Positions 39,984 to 48,890 of a stretch of DNA of 64,000 nt are shown here, piece by piece. Numbering within the stretch: position 1 is the stretch's first letter; the number at the start of each line of letters is the position of its first letter. The position numbers and the translations under genes were made by a program. The stretch comes from Polaromonas sp. CF318 (GTDB lineage Bacteria > Pseudomonadota > Gammaproteobacteria > Burkholderiales > Burkholderiaceae_C): NCBI RefSeq assembly GCF_000282655.1, contig NZ_AKIV01000060.1, positions 62,001-126,000 on the forward strand, given 5' to 3'. The notes under the pieces were generated by a model, which saw only the letters and a list, made by a program, of their open reading frames with translations, was not told the origin of the DNA and did not search any database.

Positions 39984-40592
39984 TTAGAGCGAGCCCTTGG
40001 TCGAGGGGATCACACCGGCGGCGCGCGGGTCTATCTCCAGCGCCATGCGCAGCGCGCGGGCAAAGGCCTTGAACACGGTCTCGGCCTGGTGGTGAGCGTT
40101 TTCACCCTTGAGGTTGTCGATGTGCAGGGTCACAAAAGCGTGGTTCACAAAGCCCTGAAAGAATTCGTAGGCCAGCTGGCTGTCGAAAGTGCCAATCATG
40201 CCGCTCTTGAAGGGCACATGCATTTCCAGTCCCGGGCGGCCCGAAAAATCGACCACCACGCGCGACAGCGCCTCGTCCAGCGGCACATAGGCATGGCCGT
40301 AACGGCGCAGGCCTTTTTTGTCGCCCACGGCCTTGGCCACGGCCTGGCCCAGCGTGATGCCCACGTCTTCCACCGTGTGATGGCCGTCGATGTGCAGGTC
40401 GCCCTTGGCCTGGATGTCCAGGTCTATCAGCCCGTGGCGAGCGATCTGGTCCAGCATGTGGTCGAAAAAGCCTATGCCCGTCGACAGGCTGGCCTTGCCG
40501 GTGCCGTCGAGGTTGAGCTTAACGGTGATCTGGGTTTCTGCGGTGTTGCGCGAAACCTCGGCAATGCGGGGAGCGAGGGTTGGGGTAGTCAT
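39984..40592 (-). CDS. hisB: Imidazoleglycerol-phosphate dehydratase
   Basis: HisB dehydrates imidazole glycerol phosphate, the sixth step. The 202-residue monofunctional protein has the paired manganese-site motifs [16 protein letters not shown] with [11 protein letters not shown], and their repeat [15 protein letters not shown] with [12 protein letters not shown]. No phosphatase domain is fused. Its start overlaps hisC by 4 nt. Confidence 0.97.
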   Translation of the reverse strand: MTTPTLAPRIAEVSRNTAETQITVKLNLDGTGKASLSTGIGFFDHMLDQIARHGLIDLDIQAKGDLHIDGHHTVEDVGITLGQAVAKAVGDKKGLRRYGHAYVPLDEALSRVVVDFSGRPGLEMHVPFKSGMIGTFDSQLAYEFFQGFVNHAFVTLHIDNLKGENAHHQAETVFKAFARALRMALEIDPRAAGVIPSTKGSL

Positions 40593-41683
40593 AGGGATTT
40601 TTCAAGCGCCGCCAGCATTTGCGCGTTCTCGTCCGCGGTGCCGACCGTCAGGCGCAAACAATTGGCCAGCAATGGATGCATTTTAGAAACGTTTTTGACC
40701 AGCACTTTGTGGGATTTCATGCCGTCGAAGGTTTTGGCCGCATCGGGCACGCGCACCAGGATCATGTTGGCATCGCTTTTCCAGGCTTTGACGCCCTTGG
40801 CCGCCATGCCGGCCAGCGCGTCCATCAGCACGGCGCGCTGGGCCACCAGCTCGCCGGCCTGGGCGGCGAATTCAGCCTGGTGCTCCAGCGCGAACAGCGC
40901 GCACTCGTAGTTGAGCACGCTGATGTTGTAGGGCGGGCGCACCTTGTCGACCTCGGCAATCAAGGCCTTGGGGCCCATCATGTAGCCGATCCGCACACCG
41001 GCCAGGCCGAACTTGCTCATGGTGCGCATCAGCAGCACGTGGCCGTGCCTGGCGATGCGGTCTATATAGCTTTTGCTTGAAAACGGCTGGTAAGCCTCGT
41101 CCATCACCACCAGCCCGGGCGCCGCCTCGATGATTTTTTCGATCACCGCGTCGTCCCACAGGTTGGCCGTGGGGTTGTTGGGGTAGGCCAGGTAGATGAT
41201 GGAGGGCTGGTGCGCCTTGATCGCGGCCAGCATGGCGGCTTCGTCGAGTTCAAAGTCGGCCGTCAGCGGCACGCCGATGAATTTGAGGCCCTGCAGCTGG
41301 GCGCTCATGGCGTACATCACAAAACCCGGCAGCGGCGCCAGGATGGAGCCGCCCCCCACGTCGCAGGCCATGGCCAGCAGCGAGATCAGCTCGTCCGAGC
41401 CGTTGCCCAGCATGATGTCGAAACCTTCGGGCATCTGCGCATAGTCGGCCAACGCCTTGCGAAGGTCGTTGACCCGGCCGTCGGGGTAGCGGTTCAGCGC
41501 CAGCGCGCCCAGGCGCTGGCCCAGCTTGGCCTGCAGCGCTGCGGGCAGGCGGTGCGGATTCTCCATGGCGTCGAGCTTGACCATGCCGGCCGAGTCCTGG
41601 ATGGCATAGGCGTGCATGGACTGCACGTCCTGGCGTATCAGTTTTTTAAGCTTGTTATCCAGTGAAAGGGTAGTAAGAGTCAT
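40589..41683 (-). CDS. hisC: Histidinol-phosphate aminotransferase
   Basis: HisC transfers an amino group from glutamate to imidazole acetol phosphate using PLP. The 364-residue fold type I enzyme shows [22 protein letters not shown], and the PLP lysine in [15 protein letters not shown]. Its ATG overlaps the PIN-toxin stop (ATGA), with GGAG 8 nt before, so translation is coupled to the toxin gene rather than to hisD. Confidence 0.96.
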   Translation of the reverse strand: MTLTTLSLDNKLKKLIRQDVQSMHAYAIQDSAGMVKLDAMENPHRLPAALQAKLGQRLGALALNRYPDGRVNDLRKALADYAQMPEGFDIMLGNGSDELISLLAMACDVGGGSILAPLPGFVMYAMSAQLQGLKFIGVPLTADFELDEAAMLAAIKAHQPSIIYLAYPNNPTANLWDDAVIEKIIEAAPGLVVMDEAYQPFSSKSYIDRIARHGHVLLMRTMSKFGLAGVRIGYMMGPKALIAEVDKVRPPYNISVLNYECALFALEHQAEFAAQAGELVAQRAVLMDALAGMAAKGVKAWKSDANMILVRVPDAAKTFDGMKSHKVLVKNVSKMHPLLANCLRLTVGTADENAQMLAALEKSL

Positions 41684-42138
41684 TGGAGGTTCTCCAGCAG
41701 TTCAATGCCGGTTTTAAAAGGGTTGATCACCTGGACACCGCCGTAGTGCTGCTCATGCGCCAGGCCTTCGCTGAGCAGATAGCGGCAGCCGAGGTGCTGG
41801 GCCGCCGCGACGACCAGGCTGTCGCGGTAGTGCAGGCCGTAGCGGCTTTCCACCGCCCAGGCGGATTCGACGGTGGCGTGGTCGGTTTGCCAGGGCTGCC
41901 AGAGTTCATAGCGACGTACTTCGGCGCGCGCATCGCCGGCCGGCATCGGCGGCTGGATCTTGCGCGTGGCCAGCAGGTAAAACTCATTGAGCACCTGGGT
42001 ACTGGTGCGACCCAGGCCGCGCCGCCACAGCACGGTCAGCCAGGCCAGGGCGGCCTGCTGTTTGGCCCGGTCAGCGCCGTCTTCGCTGTGCAGCAGGATG
42101 CTGGCGTCCACAAAAACGCCGGTAGATGCCTCACTCAT
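41680..42138 (-). CDS. vapC: PIN-domain ribonuclease toxin, VapC-like
   Basis: The 152-residue protein has the PIN fold residues: D11 in VFVDASILLH, E52 in QVLNEFYLLATRK, D106 in HYRDSLVVAAA and the terminal LLSEGL near 121-126. VapC-type toxins are magnesium-dependent RNases that cut tRNA or rRNA when released from their antitoxin. Most related proteins read LLSED at the last site; here Gly125 replaces the Asp, although E124 remains. It overlaps its antitoxin by 4 nt upstream and hisC by 4 nt downstream. Target RNA is unknown. Confidence 0.85.
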   Translation of the reverse strand: MSEASTGVFVDASILLHSEDGADRAKQQAALAWLTVLWRRGLGRTSTQVLNEFYLLATRKIQPPMPAGDARAEVRRYELWQPWQTDHATVESAWAVESRYGLHYRDSLVVAAAQHLGCRYLLSEGLAHEQHYGGVQVINPFKTGIELLENLQ

Positions 42139-42368
42139 GCGCCGCGCTCGTCCAGCTCAAGGCGCGTGGGATAGGGCTGCCCATTGGACACCCAGAGCCT
42201 GTCCTTGTTTTGCCAGTCGTGCAGGGCGCGCTGGTAGGCGTCGGTGCGCTGCATCTTCTCGGCCAGCATCTCGCCCACCAGGCGCGAGACGCTGGTATTG
42301 CGCCGCGCCGCCTCGATGCGCACCCATTCCAGGGCGGCATCGTCCACGGTGATGGTCACGTTTTTCAT
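42135..42368 (-). CDS. Ribbon-helix-helix antitoxin (CopG-like)
   Basis: The 77-residue protein has a RHH DNA-binding N-terminus: strand NVTITVDD, helix AALEWVRIEAARRN, turn TSVS, then helix RLVGEMLAEKM. A C-terminal half follows that should wrap the PIN toxin. It is the first gene of the pair and its start has GAGG just upstream, unusually close to the ATG. Directly upstream is a perfect palindrome that is its likely operator. By analogy with other type II systems, it should repress its own promoter with the toxin as co-repressor. Confidence 0.82.
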   Translation of the reverse strand: MKNVTITVDDAALEWVRIEAARRNTSVSRLVGEMLAEKMQRTDAYQRALHDWQNKDRLWVSNGQPYPTRLELDERGA

Positions 42369-42378
42369 GGCCTCAAGT

Positions 42379-42413
42379 TTACACGAATTTCGTGCTGCAC
42401 GAAATTCGTGTAA
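42379..42413. promoter_or_regulatory. Composite palindromic operator before the antitoxin gene
   Basis: Two 17-bp arms (42379-42395 and 42397-42413) are exact reverse complements around one T. Each arm carries its own 13-bp palindrome, CACGAATTTCGTG (42382-42394) and CACGAAATTCGTG (42398-42410), centres 16 bp apart. This is the layout expected for two RHH dimers or a TA complex. It fills most of the 54-nt hisD-antitoxin gap. A weak -10-like TAAACT on the minus strand (42376-42381) overlaps its edge; the exact promoter is not resolved. Confidence 0.8.
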
Positions 42414-42422
42414 TCTGAGACC

Positions 42423-43790
42423 TTATTTCAGCCGCATCTCCGCCGCCCGCGCATGCGCCTGCAAACCTTCGCCATAAGCCAGTTCCGCGGCGATCTTGCC
42501 CAGCACCTGGGCGCCGGCTTCGCTGACTTCGATCAGGCTGGAGCGTTTCTGGAAGTCGTAGACGCCCAGCGGGCTCGAAAAGCGCGCCGTGCCGCTGGTG
42601 GGCAGCACGTGATTCGGGCCGGCGCAGTAGTCCCCCAGGGACTCGCTGGTGTACGCACCCAGAAAGATGGCGCCGGCGTGCTTGAGCAAGGGCTCCCACT
42701 TGTGCGGCTCGCGGCTGGAGACTTCCAGGTGTTCGGGTGCGATGCGGTTGCTGATGGCACAGGCTTCTTCCATGCTGCGCGTGTGGATCAGGGCGCCGCG
42801 CCCGCTCAGGGACTTGGCAATGATCTCGGCGCGCGGCATCTCGGGCAGCAGGCGGTCAATCGCGGCCTGCACCTGGTCGAGGTAGGCGGCGTCGGGGCAC
42901 AGCAGGATGCTTTGGGCGAGTTCGTCGTGCTCGGCCTGGCTGAACAAGTCCATGGCGACCCAGTCCGCCGGCGTGCTGCCGTCGGCCAGTACCAGGATTT
43001 CCGAGGGGCCGGCGATCATGTCGATGCCCACCGTGCCGAAAACGCGCTTTTTGGCGCTGGCCACATAGGCATTGCCGGGACCGGTGATCTTGTCGACCTT
43101 GGGCACGGTCTGCGTGCCGTAGGCCAGTGCGGCCACGGCCTGCGCGCCCCCGATGGTGAACGCGCGGGTGACGCCGGCCACATAGGCGGCGGCCAGCACA
43201 AGTTCATTGCGCTCACCCTTGTTGGATGCAGCTTGGCCGCCTGAGCCGCCCGTAGCCACGCTGCCCCGCACGGGAGTAGGCACCACCATGATGATCTCTT
43301 GCACGCCAGCCACATGGGCGGGGATGGCGTTCATCAGCAGGCTGGAGGGATAGGCCGCCTTGCCGCCGGGCACATAAATGCCAACGCGGTCCAGCGGCGT
43401 GACCTTCTGGCCCAGCAAGGTGCCGTCTCCATCGCGATAGCTCCAGCTCTCGCCGGACGCTTTTTTCTGTGCCTCGTGGTATTTGCGCACCCGGACAGCG
43501 GCGGCTTGCAGGGCCTCGCGCTGGGCAGCAGGAATGGCATCAAACGCGGCTTTGAAATCTGCCTGCGTCAGCTCCAGCCCTGCCATCGAGCCGGCTGCGA
43601 GGCCGTCGAAGCGCGCGGTGTATTCGAGCACCGCCGCGTCGCCGCGCAGCTGCACGTCGGCCAGGATGTCGGCCACGCGCTGCTCTATGGCCGCGTCGGT
43701 GTCGGCGGACCAATGCAGGCGCGCCTTGAATTCGGCCTCAAAGGTGGCGGAAACCGTGGATAGGCGGGCGGGCGCGGCGGTCAGTTTCAT
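42423..43790 (-). CDS. hisD: Histidinol dehydrogenase
   Basis: HisD oxidises histidinol to histidine in two NAD steps with zinc. The 455-residue protein has [10 protein letters not shown], the zinc-site [16 protein letters not shown] and [15 protein letters not shown]. An insert near residues 175-195, rich in Gly and Ser ([15 protein letters not shown]), makes it longer than the ~430-residue norm. It follows hisG by 3 nt. The normal next gene, hisC, is displaced by the toxin-antitoxin pair. Confidence 0.97.
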   Translation of the reverse strand: MKLTAAPARLSTVSATFEAEFKARLHWSADTDAAIEQRVADILADVQLRGDAAVLEYTARFDGLAAGSMAGLELTQADFKAAFDAIPAAQREALQAAAVRVRKYHEAQKKASGESWSYRDGDGTLLGQKVTPLDRVGIYVPGGKAAYPSSLLMNAIPAHVAGVQEIIMVVPTPVRGSVATGGSGGQAASNKGERNELVLAAAYVAGVTRAFTIGGAQAVAALAYGTQTVPKVDKITGPGNAYVASAKKRVFGTVGIDMIAGPSEILVLADGSTPADWVAMDLFSQAEHDELAQSILLCPDAAYLDQVQAAIDRLLPEMPRAEIIAKSLSGRGALIHTRSMEEACAISNRIAPEHLEVSSREPHKWEPLLKHAGAIFLGAYTSESLGDYCAGPNHVLPTSGTARFSSPLGVYDFQKRSSLIEVSEAGAQVLGKIAAELAYGEGLQAHARAAEMRLK

Positions 43791-43793
43791 GGC

Positions 43794-44444
43794 TCAGGAT
43801 TTTCGCGAAGAGGCCGTGGCGGCCGAAAGGGCATCGATGAGCTGGCGTATCGGTGCCTGCTTGAGTTTGAGCGCGGTCTGGTTCACCACCAGGTGCGAGC
43901 TGATGTCCATGATGCGCTCGACCTCGACCAGGTGGTTGGCCCTGAGCGTGCTGCCGGTGGACACCAGGTCGACGATGGCGTCAGCCAGGCCCGTGAGCGG
44001 GGCCAGTTCCATGCTGCCGTAGAGCTTGATCAGGTCAACGTGCACGCCCTTGGTGGCGAAGAAGTCGCGCGCGATCGCCACGTATTTGGTGGCGACTGTG
44101 AGGCGTGAGCCCTGGCGCACGGCCGCGGCGTAGTCGAAGCCTTCGCGCACGGCCACGCTGATGCGGCATTTGGCGATCTGCAGGTCCAGCGGCTGATACA
44201 GGCCCTGGCTACCGGATTCCAGCAGGGTGTCCTTGCCGACCACGCCGAGATCGGCGCCGCCGTACTGCACATAGGTGGGCACATCGGTGGCGCGCACCAG
44301 CACCACGCGCACACCGGGCTGGTTGGTGTCCAGGATCAGCTTGCGGGATTTTTCGGGATCGTCCAGCACCTCGATGCCGGCGCTCTTGAGCAGCGGCAGG
44401 ATGTCGTCGAAGATGCGGCCTTTGGAGAGTGCGAGCGTGATCAT
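43794..44444 (-). CDS. hisG: ATP phosphoribosyltransferase, short form
   Basis: HisG joins ATP and PRPP, first and controlled step of histidine synthesis. The 216-residue protein is the short form, without the C-terminal histidine-binding domain: [31 protein letters not shown], and [12 protein letters not shown] through [12 protein letters not shown]. Short HisG needs the regulatory partner HisZ, which is not in the window. It overlaps murA by 4 nt. Confidence 0.97.
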   Translation of the reverse strand: MITLALSKGRIFDDILPLLKSAGIEVLDDPEKSRKLILDTNQPGVRVVLVRATDVPTYVQYGGADLGVVGKDTLLESGSQGLYQPLDLQIAKCRISVAVREGFDYAAAVRQGSRLTVATKYVAIARDFFATKGVHVDLIKLYGSMELAPLTGLADAIVDLVSTGSTLRANHLVEVERIMDISSHLVVNQTALKLKQAPIRQLIDALSAATASSRKS

Positions 44445-45709
44445 GCTTTGATCCGTTCGATGTCGGCGCCTATGCCGCGCAGCTTGGCTTCCATCTGGTC
44501 GTAGCCGCGGTCCAGGTGGTAGATGCGGTCCACCAGGGTTTCGCCTTCGGCCACCAGGCCGGCGATCACCAGACTGGCGGAGGCGCGCAAATCGGTGGCC
44601 ATGACGGTAGCGCCGGACAGCTTTTCGACACCCTCCATAACGGCGATCTTGCCGTCGATCTGAATCTTGGCGCCCAGGCGCACCATCTCGTTGACGTGCA
44701 TGAAGCGGTTCTCAAAAATCGTCTCGGTCACGGTGCTGCTGCCCAGCGCGACGGCATTGAGCGCCATGAACTGGGCTTGCATGTCGGTCGGGAAACCGGG
44801 GTATTCGGTGGTGCGGAAGGATTGCGCCTTCATGCGGCCGCTGGCCTGGATGCGGATAAAGTCCTCGCCCGCCGTCACCACCGCGCCGGCTTCGCGCAGC
44901 TTGTCGATCACGGCATCGAGGTGGTCGGCGCGGCCGTGCTTGAGCACCACGTCGCCGCCGGCGGCAGCGACCGCGCACAAAAAGGTGCCGGTCTCGATGC
45001 GGTCGGCCACCACCTGGTGGGTGCAGCCGTGCAGGCGCTCCACGCCCTGGATGCGGATGCGGCGCGTGCCGTGGCCTTCAATCTTCGCGCCCATCTTGAT
45101 GAGCATTTCGGCCAGGTCGCCGATCTCGGGCTCCTGCGCTGCGTTTTCCAGGATGGTCTCGCCTTCGGCCAGGCTGGCGGCCATCAGGAAGTTTTCGGTG
45201 CCGGTGACGGTCACCATGTCGGTGGTGATGCTGGCGCCCTTGAGCCGCTTCTGACCGGCCGGCAGTTTGGCGATCATGTAGCCGTGCTCAACCACGATCT
45301 CGGCGCCCATGGCCTGCAGTCCCTTGATGTGCTGGTCCACCGGACGCGAACCGATGGCGCAGCCGCCCGGCAGCGACACCGTGGCTTCGCCGAAGCGCGC
45401 CAGCAGCGGGCCCAGCGCCAGCACGGAAGCACGCATGGTCTTGACCAGCTCGTAGGGCGCCTCGGGCGAGCTGAGCTTGCCGGCGTTGATGCGCACCGTG
45501 CCGTCGTCGCCGCGCTCAGCCTCCACGCCCATGTTGCGGATCAGCTTGAGCATGGTGGCCACGTCCTGCAGGCGCGGCACGTTGCGCAGCGTCACCTCGT
45601 CGGCCGTCAACAGCGCGGCGCAAAGCTCGGGCAGCGCGGCGTTCTTGGCGCCGGAAATTTCAACCGTTCCGGCCAGCGGCTTGCCGCCCTTGATGAGTAA
45701 TTTGTCCAT
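44441..45709 (-). CDS. murA: UDP-N-acetylglucosamine 1-carboxyvinyltransferase
   Basis: MurA adds enolpyruvate to UDP-GlcNAc, first committed step of peptidoglycan synthesis and the fosfomycin target. The 422-residue protein has the conserved Lys22 in [12 protein letters not shown] and the active-site Cys117 in [14 protein letters not shown], so it should be fosfomycin-sensitive type. Length is normal (419 in E. coli). It lies after ibaG (7-nt gap) and overlaps hisG by 4 nt. Confidence 0.98.
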   Translation of the reverse strand: MDKLLIKGGKPLAGTVEISGAKNAALPELCAALLTADEVTLRNVPRLQDVATMLKLIRNMGVEAERGDDGTVRINAGKLSSPEAPYELVKTMRASVLALGPLLARFGEATVSLPGGCAIGSRPVDQHIKGLQAMGAEIVVEHGYMIAKLPAGQKRLKGASITTDMVTVTGTENFLMAASLAEGETILENAAQEPEIGDLAEMLIKMGAKIEGHGTRRIRIQGVERLHGCTHQVVADRIETGTFLCAVAAAGGDVVLKHGRADHLDAVIDKLREAGAVVTAGEDFIRIQASGRMKAQSFRTTEYPGFPTDMQAQFMALNAVALGSSTVTETIFENRFMHVNEMVRLGAKIQIDGKIAVMEGVEKLSGATVMATDLRASASLVIAGLVAEGETLVDRIYHLDRGYDQMEAKLRGIGADIERIKA

Positions 45710-45716
45710 GTTCTTT

Positions 45717-45971
45717 TCAGTTCGCGTTGCCGTTGTTGGTATTGGCCCATTCGGTGGGCGTGTAGGTTTTCATGGACAGCGCATGCACCTCGTCGGTCTG
45801 CATGCGGCCGCCCAGCGTGGCGTAAACCTTCTGGTGGCGCTGTATCAGGCGCTGGCCTTCAAAGGCGCTGGACACCACGGTGGCGTACCAGTGGCGGCCG
45901 TCGCCCGACAGCTCGATGTGCTCGCAGGGCAGGCCCGCGGCGATGATGGATTGCAGTTCTTCGCTGGTCAT
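45717..45971 (-). CDS. ibaG: BolA/IbaG-family protein
   Basis: The 84-residue protein has the BolA fold: [18 protein letters not shown], then [16 protein letters not shown] and [12 protein letters not shown]. Position directly upstream of murA identifies it as IbaG (YrbA) rather than BolA. These proteins pair with CGFS glutaredoxins such as GrxD (in this window) for Fe-S binding. Start is the ATG ending at 45971. Confidence 0.92.
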   Translation of the reverse strand: MTSEELQSIIAAGLPCEHIELSGDGRHWYATVVSSAFEGQRLIQRHQKVYATLGGRMQTDEVHALSMKTYTPTEWANTNNGNAN

Positions 45972-45973
45972 GT

Positions 45974-46729
45974 CTAGTGTCTTATTTTGTAGCCGGTGCG
46001 CAGCAGGTTGACGGCCACGGCGCTGACGGCCAGCAAGGCTGTCGCGACAATGCCCAGGCTCAGCCATGGCGAGACGTCGCTGACGCCGAAGAAGCCATAG
46101 CGGAAACCGTCGATCATGTAGAAAAAGGGGTTCAGGTGGCTAACCTTCTGCCAGAAAGGCGGCAGGGAGTGGATGGAATAAAACACGCCGCTCAGGAAAG
46201 TCATGGGCATGATGACGAAGTTCTGAAAGGCCGCCATCTGGTCGAACTTCTCGGACCACAGCCCGGCGATCACCCCCAGGGCGCCCAGCATGGCGGCGCC
46301 CAGCACCGCGAACAGCACGATCCACAGCGGCGCCACAAAAGCCGGCTGGCCGAAAAACACGGTGACGGCGAACACGCCCACACCGACCAGCAGGCCGCGC
46401 GCGACCGAGGAGCCCACATAGGCGAAAAACCAGTGCCAGTGCGACAGCGGCGTGAGCAGCACAAACACCAGGCTGCCCATGATCTTGCTCTGGATCAGCG
46501 AGGAAGAGCTGTTGGCGAAGGCGTTCTGCAGCACGCTCATCATCACCAGGCCGGGCACCAGGAAGGCGGTGTAGCTGACCTGGTTGTAGACCTTGACCTG
46601 GTCCTGCAGCACGTGGCCGAAGATCAGCATGTAGAGCACGGCGGTCAGCACCGGCGCGCCCACGGTCTGGAAACCCACCTTCCAGAATCTCAGGGTTTCC
46701 TTGTAGAGCAGGGTTTGCCAGCCGGTCAT
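45974..46729 (-). CDS. ABC-2 type transporter permease (YadH-like)
   Basis: The 251-residue membrane protein has six hydrophobic segments typical of ABC-2 permeases, with the signature region ending GVFYSIHSLPPFWQKVSHLN, matching the ABC-2 exporter type of E. coli YadH. Substrate is unknown. It overlaps the ATPase gene by 4 nt and lies 2 nt before ibaG. Confidence 0.93.
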   Translation of the reverse strand: MTGWQTLLYKETLRFWKVGFQTVGAPVLTAVLYMLIFGHVLQDQVKVYNQVSYTAFLVPGLVMMSVLQNAFANSSSSLIQSKIMGSLVFVLLTPLSHWHWFFAYVGSSVARGLLVGVGVFAVTVFFGQPAFVAPLWIVLFAVLGAAMLGALGVIAGLWSEKFDQMAAFQNFVIMPMTFLSGVFYSIHSLPPFWQKVSHLNPFFYMIDGFRYGFFGVSDVSPWLSLGIVATALLAVSAVAVNLLRTGYKIRH

Positions 46730-47685
46730 GTTGCCACTTTCGCGAGATCTACCGCCACGGTTTCCGCAGCCGGCTTTTTGTTCATGACGTCCAGGAAGAC
46801 GTCTTCGAGGTCGGCCTTGCGGATTTCAACGTCCTCGGCCACCAGGCCCGCCTCTCGGATCGCGGCGAGGTATTGTTCGATCTCATGGGCGTTGTGCGCC
46901 GGGAACTGCACGATGCGGCCGGTGATACGGGCCTGCACCGCCAGGTGCGTGGGCAGCTCGCTGTCGATCTTGAAACGCAGCACGTTGGATGACGCCGCCT
47001 TGAGCAGCTCGGAGGTCTGCGCCAGCGCCACCACCCGCCCCTGTTTGAGCATGGCGATGCGGCTGCACAGGGCTTCGGCTTCTTCGAGGTAGTGCGTGGT
47101 CAGCAGCACGGTGCTGCCCTGCTTGTTGAGCTTGGCGATGAACTGCCACAGGGTCTGGCGCAATTCCACGTCGACGCCGGCGGTGGGCTCGTCCAGCACG
47201 ATGACCTGCGGCTTGTGCACCAGGGCCTGCGCCACCAGCACGCGGCGCTTCATGCCCCCGGAGAGCTGGCGCATGTTGGCGTTGGCCTTGTCGGCCAGGC
47301 CCAGGCTGACAAGCAGTTCGTCGATCCAGTCGTCGTTGCGCTTGATGCCGAAATAGCCGGACTGTATGCGCAGCGCCTCGCGTACCGAGAAAAAGGGGTC
47401 GAACACCAGTTCCTGCGGCACCACGCCGAGCTTGCGCCGGGCGCTGGCATAGTCGGCCAGCACGTCGCTGCCGTGGACCTTGACGGTGCCGCTGCTGGCG
47501 CGCGAAAGGCCGGCCAGTATGCTGATGAGAGAGGTTTTTCCAGCGCCGTTGGGCCCCAGCAGGCCAAAAAATTCGCCCTGCCGGATATCGAAACTGACGT
47601 CGTCAAGCGCCTTGACGACCGGACCCGTTTGATTTCGCGCGGAGGAGTAGGTTTTGGAGACGGACTGGAATGAGATCGCTGGCAT
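46726..47685 (-). CDS. ABC transporter ATP-binding protein (YadG-like)
   Basis: The 319-residue ATPase drives the adjacent ABC-2 permease. It has Walker A LLGPNGAGKTSLIS, signature LSGGMKRRVLVAQAL, Walker B VIVLDEPTAGVD and the H-loop TTHYLEEAEAL. About 85 residues follow the ATPase domain. Substrate is not known; the location beside mla and murA suggests an envelope function but does not prove it. Confidence 0.94.
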   Translation of the reverse strand: MPAISFQSVSKTYSSARNQTGPVVKALDDVSFDIRQGEFFGLLGPNGAGKTSLISILAGLSRASSGTVKVHGSDVLADYASARRKLGVVPQELVFDPFFSVREALRIQSGYFGIKRNDDWIDELLVSLGLADKANANMRQLSGGMKRRVLVAQALVHKPQVIVLDEPTAGVDVELRQTLWQFIAKLNKQGSTVLLTTHYLEEAEALCSRIAMLKQGRVVALAQTSELLKAASSNVLRFKIDSELPTHLAVQARITGRIVQFPAHNAHEIEQYLAAIREAGLVAEDVEIRKADLEDVFLDVMNKKPAAETVAVDLAKVAT

Positions 47686-47755
47686 GAGCCCGCCATTTTA
47701 AGGGCGGATGCCGTTTTGGAGCCGGGCGGGCCGTGGAATGCCCCGCAGCGGCGCC

Positions 47756-48028
47756 TTAAGCTGCGGCGGCCGGAATCAAATCCGCCACGCCGTACAGGCC
47801 CGCCAGCTGGCGCAGGCGGGGCGGCAAGCCCGCCACGGCAAACTCCTTGCCGGCGGCCAGCGCTTCGCGCCGGCACTCCAGCAGCACCGCCAGGGCGGAG
47901 GAGTCAAACTCCTTGAGCGCGCCGGCGTCCGCCACTACCCCGGCGGGCTGGGACAGTACGGCCTGCTTCAGGCCGAGCGCAAAACCTGCGGCCTCGGCGT
48001 GCGTGAGGACGGGGGGAAGCGTGAGCAC
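47756..48028 (-). CDS. mlaB: STAS-domain protein MlaB
   Basis: MlaB is the cytoplasmic STAS subunit that stabilises the MlaFE transporter. The 90-residue protein starts at GTG, 12 nt after mlaC, and shows the STAS core: DAGALKEFDSSALAVLLECR, then a C-terminal LPPRLRQLAGLYGVADL. It ends the mla run; the ABC-2 exporter genes follow after 70 nt. Confidence 0.88.
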   Translation of the reverse strand: MLTLPPVLTHAEAAGFALGLKQAVLSQPAGVVADAGALKEFDSSALAVLLECRREALAAGKEFAVAGLPPRLRQLAGLYGVADLIPAAAA

Positions 48029-48040
48029 CGAGGGGTCCGC

Positions 48041-48685
48041 TCAGGAGGACTTCTTGGCAACCGCGCCGTTGTTGGACTGGTTGCGCTGCACCAGCGAGGC
48101 GATCAGGCCGTCCACACCCTTGGTACTGATTTCCTGGGCGAACTGGGTGCGGTAGGTTTCCACCAGCCACACGCCCAGCACGTTGAGGTCATAGATCTTC
48201 CAGCCTGTGGCAGTTTTTTCCATGCGGTAGTCGAGCTGGACGGGATCGCCCTTGCCCAGGACTTCGGTGCGCACCACCACCTCGGTGTCGCCGGGCGACG
48301 CGCGCAGGGGTTTGACGTTGACCGTCTGGTCGCTGACCTGCGCAAGGGCGCCGGAATAGGTGCGGATCAACAGGATCTTGAATTCATCCTGCAGCTTCTT
48401 TTGCTGCTCGGGCGTGGCCTGGCGCCAGTTGCGGCCCACGGCGGCGGCCGTCATGCGCGTGAAGTTCACGTTGGGCATGATCTTGCTGTCGACCAGGGAC
48501 AGCACTTTGGTCAGGTCGCCGGCTTTCACGGCCTTGTCGGTCTTGATGTTGTCCAGCACTTCGGCCGACACGCGTTTGATCAGGGCATCGGGAGCCTCGT
48601 CGGCGGCGCGAACGAAAGGCGCGGCGCCCAGCAGGGCCAGGCTGAGGGTGGCGGTCAACAAATGGCCAAGAGTTCTGCGTTTCAT
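48041..48685 (-). CDS. mlaC: Periplasmic phospholipid shuttle MlaC
   Basis: MlaC carries phospholipid across the periplasm between the MlaA and MlaFEDB complexes. The 214-residue precursor has a signal peptide (1-~23, ending PFVRA) followed by the MlaC/Tol-tolerance (Ttg2) fold with LSLVDSKIMPNVNF and RTEVLGKGDPVQLDYRM. Start ATG ends at 48685, with AAGGA before it. It lies 205 nt after mlaA. Confidence 0.95.
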   Translation of the reverse strand: MKRRTLGHLLTATLSLALLGAAPFVRAADEAPDALIKRVSAEVLDNIKTDKAVKAGDLTKVLSLVDSKIMPNVNFTRMTAAAVGRNWRQATPEQQKKLQDEFKILLIRTYSGALAQVSDQTVNVKPLRASPGDTEVVVRTEVLGKGDPVQLDYRMEKTATGWKIYDLNVLGVWLVETYRTQFAQEISTKGVDGLIASLVQRNQSNNGAVAKKSS

Positions 48686-48890
48686 GATGTTCCTTCGGTG
48701 GCGAGACACGCGGTTGCCAGTTTGCGGCATCACTGTTGATGCATTACGTGCTGGAAACCCATGGCTCGATAGGGATTCTGCGGGATTGCTTCCGGACTGG
48801 GGATGAAGTTATTCGGCAGTCTTGTAAATATTGTCTGCATACCGCTTAAACAAGGCCTTGCCTGGCCCTGTTCAAGCCTGTTTCACCTTC

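Noticed and set aside
48686-48890. A possible promoter in the mlaC-mlaA gap
   Set aside because: A TTGTTT / TATTTA pair with 17-bp spacing exists on the minus strand but matches consensus poorly, so it is not reported as a feature.
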